The translations under genes were made by a program, and so were the position numbers. Below are positions 15,942-24,672 of a DNA stretch of 64,000 nucleotides, in pieces. This DNA comes from Bacillus sp. UNC438CL73TsuS30 (GTDB lineage: Bacteria; Bacillota; Bacilli; Bacillales; Cytobacillaceae). The notes beneath the pieces are model-generated. The model did not search any database. It had not been told where the DNA came from and was given only the letters and a program-made list of their open reading frames with translations. The stretch spans positions 359,060 through 423,059 of the forward strand of contig NZ_KI535295.1 of NCBI RefSeq assembly GCF_000482325.1, given 5' to 3'. The first letter of the stretch is position 1. The number at the start of each line of letters is the position of its first letter.

Positions 15942-17549
15942 ATGTCTCCTATTAAATCAATTCGTAGTTTGCGGAAGAAAAGAATAAAAATGGATGATTA
16001 CTGGAATGAAGCTGAGCCGCAGAAGAGTGAGAAAAATGTTACAATCACACACTTTTCGTTCCAAGAGTTAAAAAGCGAATTGGAAATTTCCTTTGGATAT
16101 TCAGCCGATTTTCGGAGTGTCATTGCGGAGATTGACCATAAAGGATCATTACTAATTTATCTAGAAAGCATGGTGGATACGAAAACATTGAAGGAAACGA
16201 CTCCAGATTTGTTTTCATCGCGGTTTAATGAAGAAGTCCGCTTAAGTTCCACTGAGGAACTTGCTTCTTTGTGTAAAAAAGTGTTTGGAGGAGCAGACTA
16301 TCAGCTTTTGGGGACAAAGGATGAAATATGCAGGGCTGTGTTAAACGGATCCATTGTCATAGCGGTTGAGACAATCGAGAATGCCATTTCTATAAGTATG
16401 GCTACAGATGAAAAAAGATCGGTTACCGAACCAAGTACCCAAACGGTAATAAGAGGACCAAAGGATGGGTTTATCGAGTCCCTTTCCACCAATGTCAGTT
16501 TAATTAGGAGAAGGATTCGGAATCGGAATTTATATTTTGAGTCTTTTATCATTGGGGAAGATACGCAAACGACAGTATATATGGGATATATAAAAGGCAT
16601 TGCTAATGAAGCCATTCTGCAAGAAGTTCGCAACAGGTTAAAAAAAATTAAAGTCAGCGCCATTTTTGAATCGGGGAATATTGAAGAACTAATTACGGAT
16701 AAAACTTTTACCATATTTCCTTTAGCGCTAAACACGGAACGGCCTGACACGGTTGCTTCCAATTTAATTGATGGGAAAATTGTTATCTTAATTGATGGAA
16801 CCCCTTTTTGTTTACTTGTACCGGCTGTTTTTGTGAATTTTTTTGAGATCTCAGAGGATTATTATCAGCCATTTTTACTAGGGACCTTTTTAAGGGGGAT
16901 TCGCTATCTGGCATTTATGATTGCGTTGTTAACCCCTTCCTTATATGTGGGAATACTAACCTTTCATCACGAACTTTTGCCGACAACCCTGTTGTTAAGT
17001 GTAATTGCCCAGCGCCAGGGTGTACCTTTCCCAGCCGTAATTGAGGTTTTAATTATGGAAATTACATTTGAAATTTTACGTGAAGCAGGAGTAAGGATGC
17101 CAAAGACGGTAGGGCAAATGGTTTCAATCGTTGGTGCTCTCGTCATTGGTCAAGCAGCCGCAGAAGCTGGGATTATCTCCAATATAATGATTATTGTGGT
17201 TGCCATCACGGCAATTGCCAATTTTGTCTCTCCAGTATACAGTTTTGCGTCTGCTTCCAGACTATTAAGGTTTTTATTAGTTTTATTTGCCTATTTTTTA
17301 GGATTGTACGGTGTTTTAATAGTCCTAGTCGCAATGGTTGCCCATTTAAGTTCCCTACGTTCATTTGGCGTTCCCTACTTGTCTCCGATAGCTCCTATTA
17401 TTGTTGAGGACCAAAAGGATGTTTTCCTCAGATTTCCCTTTTGGGCAATGAAGAAAAGACCAAAATATTTAAGAACAGAGTCAGAAACCAAGGTTTTTTC
17501 CGAAGCATCGCCAAGCCCACCGCAATCGAAAGGTGGGAATAACGCTTGA
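15942..17549 (+). CDS. Spore germination receptor A subunit (GerAA family)
   Basis: Start at ATG 15942, nine bases after GAGGTG; an in-frame GTG at 15930 lies inside that ribosome site. The 535-residue product has the cytosolic N-terminal GerA domain (about 40-280, with SLIRRRIRNRNLYFESF and DTQTTVYMGYIKG) and then four to five membrane helices (about 285-480) including HHELLPTTLLLSVIAQRQGVPFP split across the first loop. GerAA proteins form the ion-channel-like core of the germinant receptor. The 3' end overlaps the next gene by 4 bases. Confidence 0.9.
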   Translation: MSPIKSIRSLRKKRIKMDDYWNEAEPQKSEKNVTITHFSFQELKSELEISFGYSADFRSVIAEIDHKGSLLIYLESMVDTKTLKETTPDLFSSRFNEEVRLSSTEELASLCKKVFGGADYQLLGTKDEICRAVLNGSIVIAVETIENAISISMATDEKRSVTEPSTQTVIRGPKDGFIESLSTNVSLIRRRIRNRNLYFESFIIGEDTQTTVYMGYIKGIANEAILQEVRNRLKKIKVSAIFESGNIEELITDKTFTIFPLALNTERPDTVASNLIDGKIVILIDGTPFCLLVPAVFVNFFEISEDYYQPFLLGTFLRGIRYLAFMIALLTPSLYVGILTFHHELLPTTLLLSVIAQRQGVPFPAVIEVLIMEITFEILREAGVRMPKTVGQMVSIVGALVIGQAAAEAGIISNIMIIVVAITAIANFVSPVYSFASASRLLRFLLVLFAYFLGLYGVLIVLVAMVAHLSSLRSFGVPYLSPIAPIIVEDQKDVFLRFPFWAMKKRPKYLRTESETKVFSEASPSPPQSKGGNNA

Positions 17550-18736
17550 GAAAAAAATTATTTTGCTGGATTTTTATCTGTAATTTTCTATTAACAGGCT
17601 GCTGGGACCAACGGGAATTATCGGAAATTTCCGTGGTAACCGGCATGGCGATCGATAAAAGTGATGAAGGGAAATATTCTTTAACTGCCGAAGGAATTTC
17701 TGCTGAAGAATTAAATCCGAAAACCGGAACAGGTCTTACCCCATCAATTGTCTTTACTCTTCACGGAAATACTATTTCAGAGCTCTCGCAAAAAATGAAT
17801 GTAGGTGCTTCAAAAAATGTAATTTATTCACATATGCAGACTTTGATTATTGGGGAAGAGATTGCAAAAAAGGGGTTAATGGAATTTATTGATTTTTTGG
17901 AAAGAAATCGTGAGATACGGGATGATTTTAACATTATCATTGCTCATAATGTGAGTGCTGCCGATGTATTGAAGGTTACTTATCCGATTCAAAAATCTTC
18001 ATCTTTAAAGCTGCACGTTCAAATAGATTCTATGGTGCAGAACTGGGGTGGTGACCCGGATGTAAGGTTAAATGATGTTGTCCAAGCCTATACTTCACCG
18101 GGAAGACATCCGGTAATGGCAGCGGTAACCATTCAGGGAAATCCGGAAGCAGGCAGCGGTGTAGATAATATGAAGGAGGTAAGTCCAAAAGCAATAGTCG
18201 TCCTTGATTCACTGGCCATTTTTAAGAGGGGGAAGCTTCTTGATTTTTTGCCGCTGGAGGATACTCGAAATTATTTATGGATTGAAGATAAGTTAATTCG
18301 TACCGCTTTGTCCGTTCCTTGCAAAAAAAACAAATATATTGCAGTCAGGATTTACAATTCTAAAACTAGAGCGAAGGCAAGAATGATAAGAGGGTTACCG
18401 GTCATTGATATCCATGTCAGGTCAGAAGCTTATTTGGATGGCACTCAATGTACAAAAGATATAACTAAAATCAAAACATATGAGCAATATGAAAAGCTTA
18501 CGGAGAAAATGATTGAAAAGAACATGATGAAGACAATTTATAAGGTTCAAAAGGAATATCAGTCCGATGTTTTTGGTTTTGGTGAAGAGATGTACCGCCA
18601 GGATTACCGGAATTTCAAGAAGGTTCAAGATCATTGGGATGAGCTGTTTAGCGATGCCATCATTAATGTCCATGTAAATGTACAATTAAGAAGATCGGGG
18701 ATTCGGACAAAAAGTCTCCTAAGTAACTCAAAATAA
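17546..18736 (+). CDS. Spore germination receptor C subunit, lipoprotein (Ger(x)C family)
   Basis: 396 residues starting with TTG at 17546, which overlaps the TGA of the A-subunit gene and follows AAAGGTGGGA. The lipobox LLTGC puts the lipidated cysteine at residue 19, followed directly by WDQRELSEISVVTGMAID, the diagnostic opening of GerAC-type proteins. The remaining three-domain fold is full length. It completes the B-A-C set; expression is expected in the forespore under SigG, though I could not identify the promoter. A terminator follows. Confidence 0.92.
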   Translation: MRKKLFCWIFICNFLLTGCWDQRELSEISVVTGMAIDKSDEGKYSLTAEGISAEELNPKTGTGLTPSIVFTLHGNTISELSQKMNVGASKNVIYSHMQTLIIGEEIAKKGLMEFIDFLERNREIRDDFNIIIAHNVSAADVLKVTYPIQKSSSLKLHVQIDSMVQNWGGDPDVRLNDVVQAYTSPGRHPVMAAVTIQGNPEAGSGVDNMKEVSPKAIVVLDSLAIFKRGKLLDFLPLEDTRNYLWIEDKLIRTALSVPCKKNKYIAVRIYNSKTRAKARMIRGLPVIDIHVRSEAYLDGTQCTKDITKIKTYEQYEKLTEKMIEKNMMKTIYKVQKEYQSDVFGFGEEMYRQDYRNFKKVQDHWDELFSDAIINVHVNVQLRRSGIRTKSLLSNSK

Positions 18737-18740
18737 CCCT

Positions 18741-18778
18741 GCTCATCTTTCATAAAAGATGGGCTTATTCTTTTTTTT
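18741..18778 (+). terminator. Terminator of the ger operon
   Basis: GCTCATCTTT and AAAGATGGGC pair around CATA (one G-T), followed after a few bases by eight T. Confidence 0.75.
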
Positions 18779-18866
18779 CAAAATTGGGTAATAGGGATAA
18801 GTGTCTAGTGCACATTTCTAGGTGCCTGAATAGGATATATAGAAATTAAATAAGGAGGTAATGAAA

Positions 18867-18974
18867 ATGACTGGTGCAGTAGGCGGCTACGCTGGCGGCG
18901 GCTTTGCCCTTCTAGTAGTATTATTTATCTTGTTAATCATTATCGGAGCTTCATTTGTTGGTGGATACTATTAA
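18867..18974 (+). CDS. YjcZ-type sporulation microprotein, 35 residues
   Basis: A short gene with an excellent ribosome site (AAGGAGG) eight bases before the ATG at 18867. The product opens with a Gly-rich segment (MTGAVGGYAGGG), then [15 protein letters not shown], a single membrane helix, and ends GGYY. This Gly-rich head plus [15 protein letters not shown] helix is the signature of the YjcZ family of small sporulation-associated membrane proteins; the function is unknown. It forms a pair with the related gene 25 bases downstream. Confidence 0.8.
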   Translation: MTGAVGGYAGGGFALLVVLFILLIIIGASFVGGYY

Positions 18975-18999
18975 TTAAAAATACAGGAGGTAATGAAAA

Positions 19000-19152
19000 A
19001 TGTTTGGATATGGTGGATATGGTGGTTTTGGTGGCGGATGCTGCGGTGGTTTCGGATATGGTGGAGTAGGTTGTGGCTGGGGCGGCGGTTTCGCGTTAAT
19101 CGTTGTCTTGTTCATCCTATTAATTATTGTAGGGGCGGCTTGCTTCTATTAA
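19000..19152 (+). CDS. YjcZ-type sporulation microprotein, 50 residues
   Basis: The ATG at 19000 follows AGGAGG. The 50-residue product has an extended Gly/Tyr/Cys-rich head ([22 protein letters not shown]) and the same [15 protein letters not shown] helix as its neighbour, ending AACFY. The four cysteines in the head and tail are absent from the 35-residue paralogue. A terminator-like hairpin follows. Probably co-transcribed with the first copy and expressed during sporulation, as is typical of the family. Confidence 0.8.
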   Translation: MFGYGGYGGFGGGCCGGFGYGGVGCGWGGGFALIVVLFILLIIVGAACFY

Positions 19153-19182
19153 AATTTGATATGAAATGTGTATTTAATAAGC

Positions 19183-19213
19183 GCAGCGATTTATATAATC
19201 GCTGCTTTCTTTC
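19183..19213 (+). terminator. Terminator after the YjcZ-type pair
   Basis: GCAGCGATT and AATCGCTGC form a perfect 9-bp stem with TATAT between, followed by TTTCTTTC. Confidence 0.7.
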
Positions 19214-19331
19214 ATTTAATAAATGGACAAACTATCCATATTTACCATGGAAATGATTAAAGGTTGGGTGAGCATGGAATCCATGTTAAGGTTATATCAG
19301 AGCAAAACACTAGATAAAGGGGGAACTGAAT

Positions 19332-19931
19332 ATGAAACTTATTGTGAGTGTTTTTTTGACGGCATTCCTTTTTCTTTTCATGCTTGTTCAACCTGGACTA
19401 TTGGGGCGTGTTGATGCACAAACTCTTGAAACTGTAAAAATTTATAAAGTTCATGATGAAACACCAGTTCAAGTCGCACTTAAATATGGTGTTTCCAAAT
19501 CAAAAATTATAAAAGTTAATGGAATTAAAAATAATAGACTTACCCCAGGTGAAAAAATTATTATTCCAAAGCAGATTTCTCAAAAAGAAAAGGATTTACT
19601 TGCAAGATTAGTGACAGCAGAAGCAAAAGGTGAGCCTTATAAAGGGAAAGTGGCAGTTGCTGCTGTTGTGTTAAATCGAGTGAAAAATGACCAATTTCCT
19701 GATTCTATTCACCAGGTGATTTATCAAAAAAGGCAGTTTCAACCTGTTGCCAATGGGATGATCAATAAGCCTGCTGTTGAAGATGCAAAAAAAGCAGTGA
19801 ATGAGGCTCTTGCCAAAAACGGACAAATAACCGATGCCTTATATTTTTATAATCCGGATAAAACCGACAGCAAATGGCTTCGATCTAAGAAGACAATTAA
19901 AAAAATAGGTCATCATCGGTTTGCTGTTTAG
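19332..19931 (+). CDS. LysM plus SleB/CwlJ-type cell wall hydrolase (YkvT-like)
   Basis: 199 residues. A signal peptide (about 1-30) is followed by one LysM peptidoglycan-binding domain (about 36-78, YKVHDETPVQVALKYGVSKS and LTPGEKIIIP) and a Hydrolase_2 (SleB-type) domain from about 88, with LLARLVTAEAKGEPYKGKVA, the conserved glutamate region, and AVVLNRVKNDQFPDSIHQVI. Such proteins are lytic transglycosylases acting on cell-wall or spore-cortex peptidoglycan. Length and order match B. subtilis YkvT. Start ATG follows AAAGGGGG. Confidence 0.85.
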   Translation: MKLIVSVFLTAFLFLFMLVQPGLLGRVDAQTLETVKIYKVHDETPVQVALKYGVSKSKIIKVNGIKNNRLTPGEKIIIPKQISQKEKDLLARLVTAEAKGEPYKGKVAVAAVVLNRVKNDQFPDSIHQVIYQKRQFQPVANGMINKPAVEDAKKAVNEALAKNGQITDALYFYNPDKTDSKWLRSKKTIKKIGHHRFAV

Positions 19932-19962
19932 AAGCCCTCTTGATCAATCAAGAGGGCTTTTG
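19932..19962. terminator. Terminator between the SleB-type gene and the YkvA-type gene
   Basis: AAGCCCTCTTGAT and ATCAAGAGGGCTT form a perfect, almost loopless stem with T runs. It overlaps the end of the leftward coding frame. Confidence 0.8.
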
Positions 19963-20405
19963 CTTTGTCCAGCTCCAACGTCTTGCCCCTCAAGGTTGTT
20001 TCGGCTTTTCTCTTCTTTTTCTTTCCATTTTTCAAATTCAACTAATTCCCCTGATATTTTTTTGATGGCGTAGCCGATTACTGCTGCATCATCGACTATT
20101 CCTAAACCAACAATAAAATCGGGAATCATATCGATTGGGGAAGCAAAATAGAGAATAGCTCCTATAACAGTTGCCAGTGTACTCTTGGAAATATTTCTAT
20201 AATCGCCTTTGGAATAGGCTTTAATTAGTTCAATCAATAGCTCGATCTTACCGAAGGCGTCCCCTAATGAATTTTTCTTTTCTTTCACTTTGGTTGTTGC
20301 TTGTTTCATTAATTCATTTGTTTCTTGTTGGTGATTGATGAATTCCAATGCTTTGTCTTTATATTTAGTGAATTCTTTTTCGATTTTTTCTTTATTACCG
20401 AACAA
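19944..20405 (-). CDS. YkvA/DUF1232-family protein
   Basis: About 153 residues. The DUF1232 core is at about 85-125: YFASPIDMIPDFIVGLGIVD, a short hydrophobic segment with the conserved P-D-P-I-D/P-D pattern. The N-terminal half is charged and helical. Function unknown. TTG at 20405 is preferred over GTG at 20414 because AAGGAAG lies eight bases ahead of it. The final 18 or so codons run through a copy of a dispersed repeat and into the terminator hairpin, so the C-terminus (NNLEGQDVGAGQSKSPLD) was probably acquired by readthrough into noncoding sequence. Confidence 0.75.
   Translation of the reverse strand: MFGNKEKIEKEFTKYKDKALEFINHQQETNELMKQATTKVKEKKNSLGDAFGKIELLIELIKAYSKGDYRNISKSTLATVIGAILYFASPIDMIPDFIVGLGIVDDAAVIGYAIKKISGELVEFEKWKEKEEKSRNNLEGQDVGAGQSKSPLD
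19965..20006. repeat. Partial copy of a Bacillus dispersed repeat inside the ykvA-type 3' end
   Basis: The segment TCCAGCTCCAACGTCTTGCC followed by CCTCAAGGTTGTTTCGGC resembles a dispersed repeat I recall from Bacillus genomes (TCCAGCTCCAGCGCCTAGCC, then a CTCGAG-CGCTTCGG part). The identification is from memory and was not searched. Confidence 0.4.
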
Positions 20406-20457
20406 TATTATCACTTCCTTTTAAGGAATACATGGTTAGTTTACCACGAATGAGTAA

Positions 20458-20493
20458 TAAAAAAACACGAGGTGCGTTTACACACCTCGTGCT
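20458..20493 (-). terminator. Terminator after the FtsH-like gene
   Basis: On the minus strand, GCACGAGGTGTG and its partner CGCACCTCGTG form a strong stem followed by seven T. Confidence 0.85.
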
Positions 20494-20499
20494 TTTAAT

Positions 20500-22221
20500 T
20501 TAAGCCGAAACTAAATTTCCTAACACAATCTCATCCACTTCGTCGCCTTCAAGTGTCTCCTTTTTTAATAAAGCATGCACTAATTGCTGATACTGTTGAT
20601 GATGGTTTTGAATTAGGGTTTGGGCTTTTTCTAAGCCTTTGTCAAAAAGCTCCTGCATCTTTGCTTCTTTATCTTGTTTATTAAATGTAAGAGTAAATCC
20701 ATTTTGGAGCATTCCTGTATCAACCATTTGTTCAATAATCTGTTTTGCCTGCTGGACATCACCGCTAACACCAATACTGTGTTCACCCAGCATCATTCTT
20801 TCAGCCACACCGCCGGCTAAAATCATTGCAATCCGCTCAAGTAGATCACTAGTGGTTGATAAATGAAGTTCTTTTGGTATCGGAGCAACATAGCCAAGTG
20901 CATCACCACGAGGAATGATGGTGGCCTTTCTAACAGAACCCGGTTTTGTGACGGAAGCAACTAGCGCATGTCCTGCTTCATGAATGGCTACACGGCGCTT
21001 GGTTTCAGAATCCTGTAAGGTACGAGATGTACTTCCTAAAATTGTACGATCTAGTGCATAATCAAGGTCTTCCTTATAAATCATATCTTTGCTGTTTCGA
21101 ACAGCCCGTCGGCTCGCTGTTTCAAATAGAGATTGAAGCTCGGCGCCTGAAAAACCGGATGTGCTCTCCGCTAAGTCATCCAATGAGGCAAGAACATCTT
21201 TAGCGATTGCCTTTCCTTTCGTATGAATAGCGATAATTTCCTTTCTCCCCTTTGTGTCTGGAAGAGGGACATGGAATGAGAAGTCAATCCTTCCCGGACG
21301 CAAGAATGCATCATCGAGCATATCTTTACGATTGGTTGCTGCGATAAATAGGATCCCGTCATTGTCATGACCGCCATCAAGCTGTACAAGAAGCTCTGTT
21401 AATGTTTTTTCAGCCTCTTCCCCGCCATGTGCTTTTCTCTTTCCAGCAAGAGCATCCACCTCATCAATAAAGATTACAGCTGGACTTTGCTTTCTTGCTG
21501 CTTGGAATAAAGAACGAACCCTGCTTGCCCCGACACCGACAAATAGTTCATTAAAGGCTGATCCGCTAGCGGAAAAAAATGACGCATTTAGCTCGTGTGC
21601 CATGGCTTGGGCTAATAATGTTTTACCAGTACCCGGAGGTCCGTATAACAAAACTCCTTTAGGCGGTTTAATCCCTAATGTTAGTGCTCTTTCCGGTTCC
21701 TTTAAGGTTGAGAGGGTTTGTAAAATTTCTTCCTTCATTTCCTCTCCTATACCTCCAACATCATCTAATGTAGTGGAAGGTAGAGTACGTTCTTTCGCAA
21801 CACTATTTTTCATGGAGTTGCCTAGCCCAAAACCGCCCTTACTCTTTTGCAGGGCGAATGCTGCTCCAGCAAGAAGAATAATGACCCCGCCAAGTACCCA
21901 TTTTCCATACGGGCTGCTGTCCGAATAGGAATAATTAATATTATATTTTTCAACTAGCTTGTCTACCATTTGGCTGTTAGGGGGAACATGGGAAATATAT
22001 TGAGCGTTTCCTGCTTTAATGTGAATGCTGCCATCAGGCCGTTCAGTTAAAGTGACCGTCTTACCCTGCTGATTTTGGATCGTATTCTCCACAGATGAGA
22101 ATGGAATTGCCACCTCGGCTTTCGAATTTTGAACCACCCAAATAATACCCGTTACCACAAATATAAACGCTACAATGAGCGGAATAAACTTTGAAACTAT
22201 TCTTTTCGTTTTTTCATTCAA
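20500..22221 (-). CDS. FtsH-like membrane AAA+ zinc protease
   Basis: 573 residues, shorter than housekeeping FtsH (about 610-660). Two membrane spans (about 11-29 and 108-124) bracket an extracytoplasmic region; the AAA+ module has Walker A GPPGTGKT (about 194-201), Walker B VIFIDEVDAL and the SRH region FLRPGRIDFSFHVPLPDTKGR; the M41 peptidase has HEAGH (about 414-418) and SGDVQQA supplying the third zinc ligand. The essential FtsH usually lies next to hpt/tilS, so this isolated gene is probably a paralogue with its own substrates. A terminator follows; the start is an ATG following AAAGGAGCTG. Confidence 0.88.
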   Translation of the reverse strand: MNEKTKRIVSKFIPLIVAFIFVVTGIIWVVQNSKAEVAIPFSSVENTIQNQQGKTVTLTERPDGSIHIKAGNAQYISHVPPNSQMVDKLVEKYNINYSYSDSSPYGKWVLGGVIILLAGAAFALQKSKGGFGLGNSMKNSVAKERTLPSTTLDDVGGIGEEMKEEILQTLSTLKEPERALTLGIKPPKGVLLYGPPGTGKTLLAQAMAHELNASFFSASGSAFNELFVGVGASRVRSLFQAARKQSPAVIFIDEVDALAGKRKAHGGEEAEKTLTELLVQLDGGHDNDGILFIAATNRKDMLDDAFLRPGRIDFSFHVPLPDTKGRKEIIAIHTKGKAIAKDVLASLDDLAESTSGFSGAELQSLFETASRRAVRNSKDMIYKEDLDYALDRTILGSTSRTLQDSETKRRVAIHEAGHALVASVTKPGSVRKATIIPRGDALGYVAPIPKELHLSTTSDLLERIAMILAGGVAERMMLGEHSIGVSGDVQQAKQIIEQMVDTGMLQNGFTLTFNKQDKEAKMQELFDKGLEKAQTLIQNHHQQYQQLVHALLKKETLEGDEVDEIVLGNLVSA

Positions 22222-22315
22222 TTACGATCAGCTCCTTTAACAAGAGTACTACTCTATTATAAAAGGGATTTCAGAAAAAAGGACGTGGGAATCAGAGGAA
22301 AAAACATAGATGTCA

Positions 22316-22346
22316 GGAAAAAGAGCCTTTCTGAAATCAGAAAGGC
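22316..22346 (-). terminator. Terminator after the 85-residue hypothetical gene
   Basis: On the minus strand GCCTTTCTGA pairs perfectly with TCAGAAAGGC around three bases, followed by TCTTTTT. Confidence 0.8.
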
Positions 22347-22364
22347 AGCTATATCATATGACAA

Positions 22365-22622
22365 TTAAAGGGTTCGAAGGGTTGGAATGATGGGTGCCAA
22401 TACACTTTGAGCAAGGACACCGATACTCACTCCTTCGCTTTGCGCTTTGCTCCATTTAAAAACATGAACTTTTTCTGTCTTACCTTCATACAAAAATAAT
22501 AACTGATCTCCATCTTCGACAATCCCGATTTTTTTATAAGGGATATGATTCTCCTTAAGTACAATCTCAAATGCTTTATGTATTAAATTTAAGGTAGGTT
22601 GATCAAACGATGTAATATTCAT
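22365..22622 (-). CDS. Hypothetical 85-residue protein
   Basis: No family recognised. The protein has an alternating pattern suggesting an alpha/beta fold (NLIHKAFEIVLKENHIPYKK, then QLLFLYEGKTEKVHVFKW) and ends in a hydrophobic segment (IGVLAQSVLAPIIPTLRTL). No signal peptide. It is certainly a gene: AGGAGG lies seven bases before the ATG and a strong terminator follows the stop. It lies between the FtsH-like gene and prfC with no shared operon. Confidence 0.7.
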   Translation of the reverse strand: MNITSFDQPTLNLIHKAFEIVLKENHIPYKKIGIVEDGDQLLFLYEGKTEKVHVFKWSKAQSEGVSIGVLAQSVLAPIIPTLRTL

Positions 22623-22802
22623 TATTTCCTCCTAAATTTTTATATTATAATTAATAAATGGCTTTCTTCATTATATTCTTATTTCCTGGGATAAAAAAGA
22701 AATAATTGATGTCGATTAATTGAAGATTGCAAAGTAATCACAAGACATATAAGATTGAAGTTATGGACAAAAACTAATTGTCGAAAAAGAGAGGAAGTCA
22801 AG

Positions 22803-24383
22803 ATGGGAAACAAATTTAAAGAAGAAGTATTATCGCGCCGTACCTTTGCTATTATTTCCCACCCAGATGCCGGTAAAACAACATTGACTGAAAAATTGTT
22901 ATTATTCGGTGGCGCCATTCGGGATGCGGGAACGGTAAAAGCAAAAAAGACAGGGAAGTTTGCGACAAGTGACTGGATGGAAATTGAAAAGCAGCGGGGA
23001 ATTTCTGTTACATCCAGTGTGATGCAATTTGATTATGATGGATTTCGTGTCAATATATTGGACACTCCTGGGCACCAGGATTTTAGTGAGGATACGTATC
23101 GTACTTTAATGGCCGTTGATAGCGCCGTAATGATTATAGACTCCGCAAAAGGGATTGAGGAACAAACACTTAAATTATTTAAAGTTTGCCGGATGCGGGG
23201 AATTCCAATTTTCACGTTTATGAATAAGCTTGATCGCCAAGGGAAACCGCCGCTAGAGCTTCTCGCAGAATTGGAAGAGGTACTAGGAATTGAATCCTAT
23301 CCAATGAATTGGCCTATCGGAATGGGGAAAGAATTCCTAGGGATCTACGACCGTTACCACAATCGCGTTGAGCAATTCCGTGTGAGTGACGAAGATCGAT
23401 TTCTCCCTTTAAATAAAGAAGGCGAGATTGACGGGGATCACCCGATTAAGAATTCCGGTCTTTATGATCAGACACTAGAGGAAATCCTGCTCCTTAACGA
23501 AGCGGGAAATGAGTTTTCCGCAGAAAAGGTAGCTGAAGGTACGTTAACACCTGTTTTCTTTGGAAGTGCTTTAACGAACTTTGGTGTACAAACTTTCTTG
23601 GAATCTTACCTTCAATTTGCTCCGGCGCCAAAAGCACGAAATTCATCTATTGGGGAAATTGATCCGCTTGGTGAGAATTTTTCAGGTTTTGTATTTAAAA
23701 TTCAAGCGAACATGAATCCTGCCCACCGTGACCGGATTGCCTTTGTTCGAATTTGTTCAGGTAAATTCGAACGCGGGATGACTGTAAATATCCCTCGCCT
23801 TGGGAAACAATTAAAGCTTTCCCAATCGACCTCGTTTATGGCGGAAGAAAGAAATACAGTGGACGAGGCTGTAAGCGGTGATATTATCGGCTTATATGAC
23901 ACTGGTACCTATCAAATCGGTGACACATTGACGACTGGCAAAGATGATTTTCAATATGAAAGACTGCCGCAATTTACACCTGAACTCTATGTGAAGGTAT
24001 CTGCAAAAAACGTCATGAAGCAAAAGTCCTTTTATAAAGGGATTCAACAGCTTGTTCAAGAAGGAGCAATTCAGCTCTACAAAACGTTTAGAATGGAAGA
24101 ATATTTGTTAGGTGCTGTTGGACAACTGCAATTTGAAGTCTTTGAACATCGTATGAAAAATGAATACAATGCTGAGGTCCTAATGGAGCGTATGGGATCA
24201 AAGATTGCCAGATGGGTCGAAGGAGATGTAGTGGACGAAAATTTATCCAGCTCTCGAAGTATGCTTGTAAAAGATCGTTATGACCATAATGTGTTTTTAT
24301 TTGAGAACGACTTCGCACTAAGATGGTTCCAAGAGAAAAACCCATCGGTCAAACTATATAACCCAATGGACCAACATGAATAA
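22803..24383 (+). CDS. prfC: Peptide chain release factor 3 (RF3)
   Basis: 526 residues from the ATG at 22803, which follows GAGAGGAAG; upstream in-frame codons lack a ribosome site. It is a translational GTPase: G1 [11 protein letters not shown] (about 18-26), G2 [13 protein letters not shown]3 [15 protein letters not shown]4 NKLDR, then domain II and the RF3 C-terminal domain ([20 protein letters not shown] split over two motifs). The N-terminal arrangement and length match E. coli RF3, which recycles RF1/RF2 after termination, rather than EF-G. RF3 is patchy among bacilli. Confidence 0.93.
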   Translation: MGNKFKEEVLSRRTFAIISHPDAGKTTLTEKLLLFGGAIRDAGTVKAKKTGKFATSDWMEIEKQRGISVTSSVMQFDYDGFRVNILDTPGHQDFSEDTYRTLMAVDSAVMIIDSAKGIEEQTLKLFKVCRMRGIPIFTFMNKLDRQGKPPLELLAELEEVLGIESYPMNWPIGMGKEFLGIYDRYHNRVEQFRVSDEDRFLPLNKEGEIDGDHPIKNSGLYDQTLEEILLLNEAGNEFSAEKVAEGTLTPVFFGSALTNFGVQTFLESYLQFAPAPKARNSSIGEIDPLGENFSGFVFKIQANMNPAHRDRIAFVRICSGKFERGMTVNIPRLGKQLKLSQSTSFMAEERNTVDEAVSGDIIGLYDTGTYQIGDTLTTGKDDFQYERLPQFTPELYVKVSAKNVMKQKSFYKGIQQLVQEGAIQLYKTFRMEEYLLGAVGQLQFEVFEHRMKNEYNAEVLMERMGSKIARWVEGDVVDENLSSSRSMLVKDRYDHNVFLFENDFALRWFQEKNPSVKLYNPMDQHE

Positions 24384-24398
24384 TTGTTTAATAAAAAC

Positions 24399-24432
24399 CA
24401 AAACCCCCATTTTATCTTATGGGGGTTTTTTC
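24399..24432 (+). terminator. Terminator after prfC
   Basis: AAACCCCCAT and ATGGGGGTTT form a stem around TTTATCTT, with a T6 run. Confidence 0.85.
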
Positions 24433-24575
24433 CTGTATAAAAATTATTTATAAACCCCCACAAACCTCTTTAACATAACCGTACTTTTGTAATGAAAAAG
24501 CGAAATCAAAAAATCTTAAAGAAAGGAAAAAACTAATAAGAAAACGGTCTCATTTTGGACAATAAACTTGATGAT

Positions 24576-24597
24576 TAACAGTTGTAACAAACTGTTA
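24576..24597 (+). other. Inverted repeat upstream of the sigI promoter
   Basis: TAACAGTT (24576-24583) and AACTGTTA (24590-24597) are a perfect 8-bp inverted repeat with a 6-base spacer, 13 bases upstream of the candidate SigI -35. It could be a binding site for a second regulator; no T tract follows. Confidence 0.45.
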
Positions 24598-24610
24598 TCT
24601 ATTGGTAATG

Positions 24611-24639
24611 ACCCCCTAAAATCTATAATATCATCCGTA
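24611..24639 (+). promoter_or_regulatory. Candidate SigI autoregulatory promoter
   Basis: ACCCCC at 24611-24616 matches the known SigI -35 element; CGTA at 24636-24639 is close to the -10 motif CGAA. A TATAAT at 24643-24648 also exists but lacks a -35 partner. In B. subtilis SigI transcribes its own operon, which supports this placement; the spacing of 19 should be checked against known sites. Confidence 0.45.
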
Positions 24640-24672
24640 TGGTATAATTGGGTGAATAGAGAGGTGAGTCTA

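Noticed and set aside
18993..19256. 87-residue Trp-rich ORF
   Set aside because: It is an out-of-frame shadow of the Gly-rich microprotein (GGT codons read as W).
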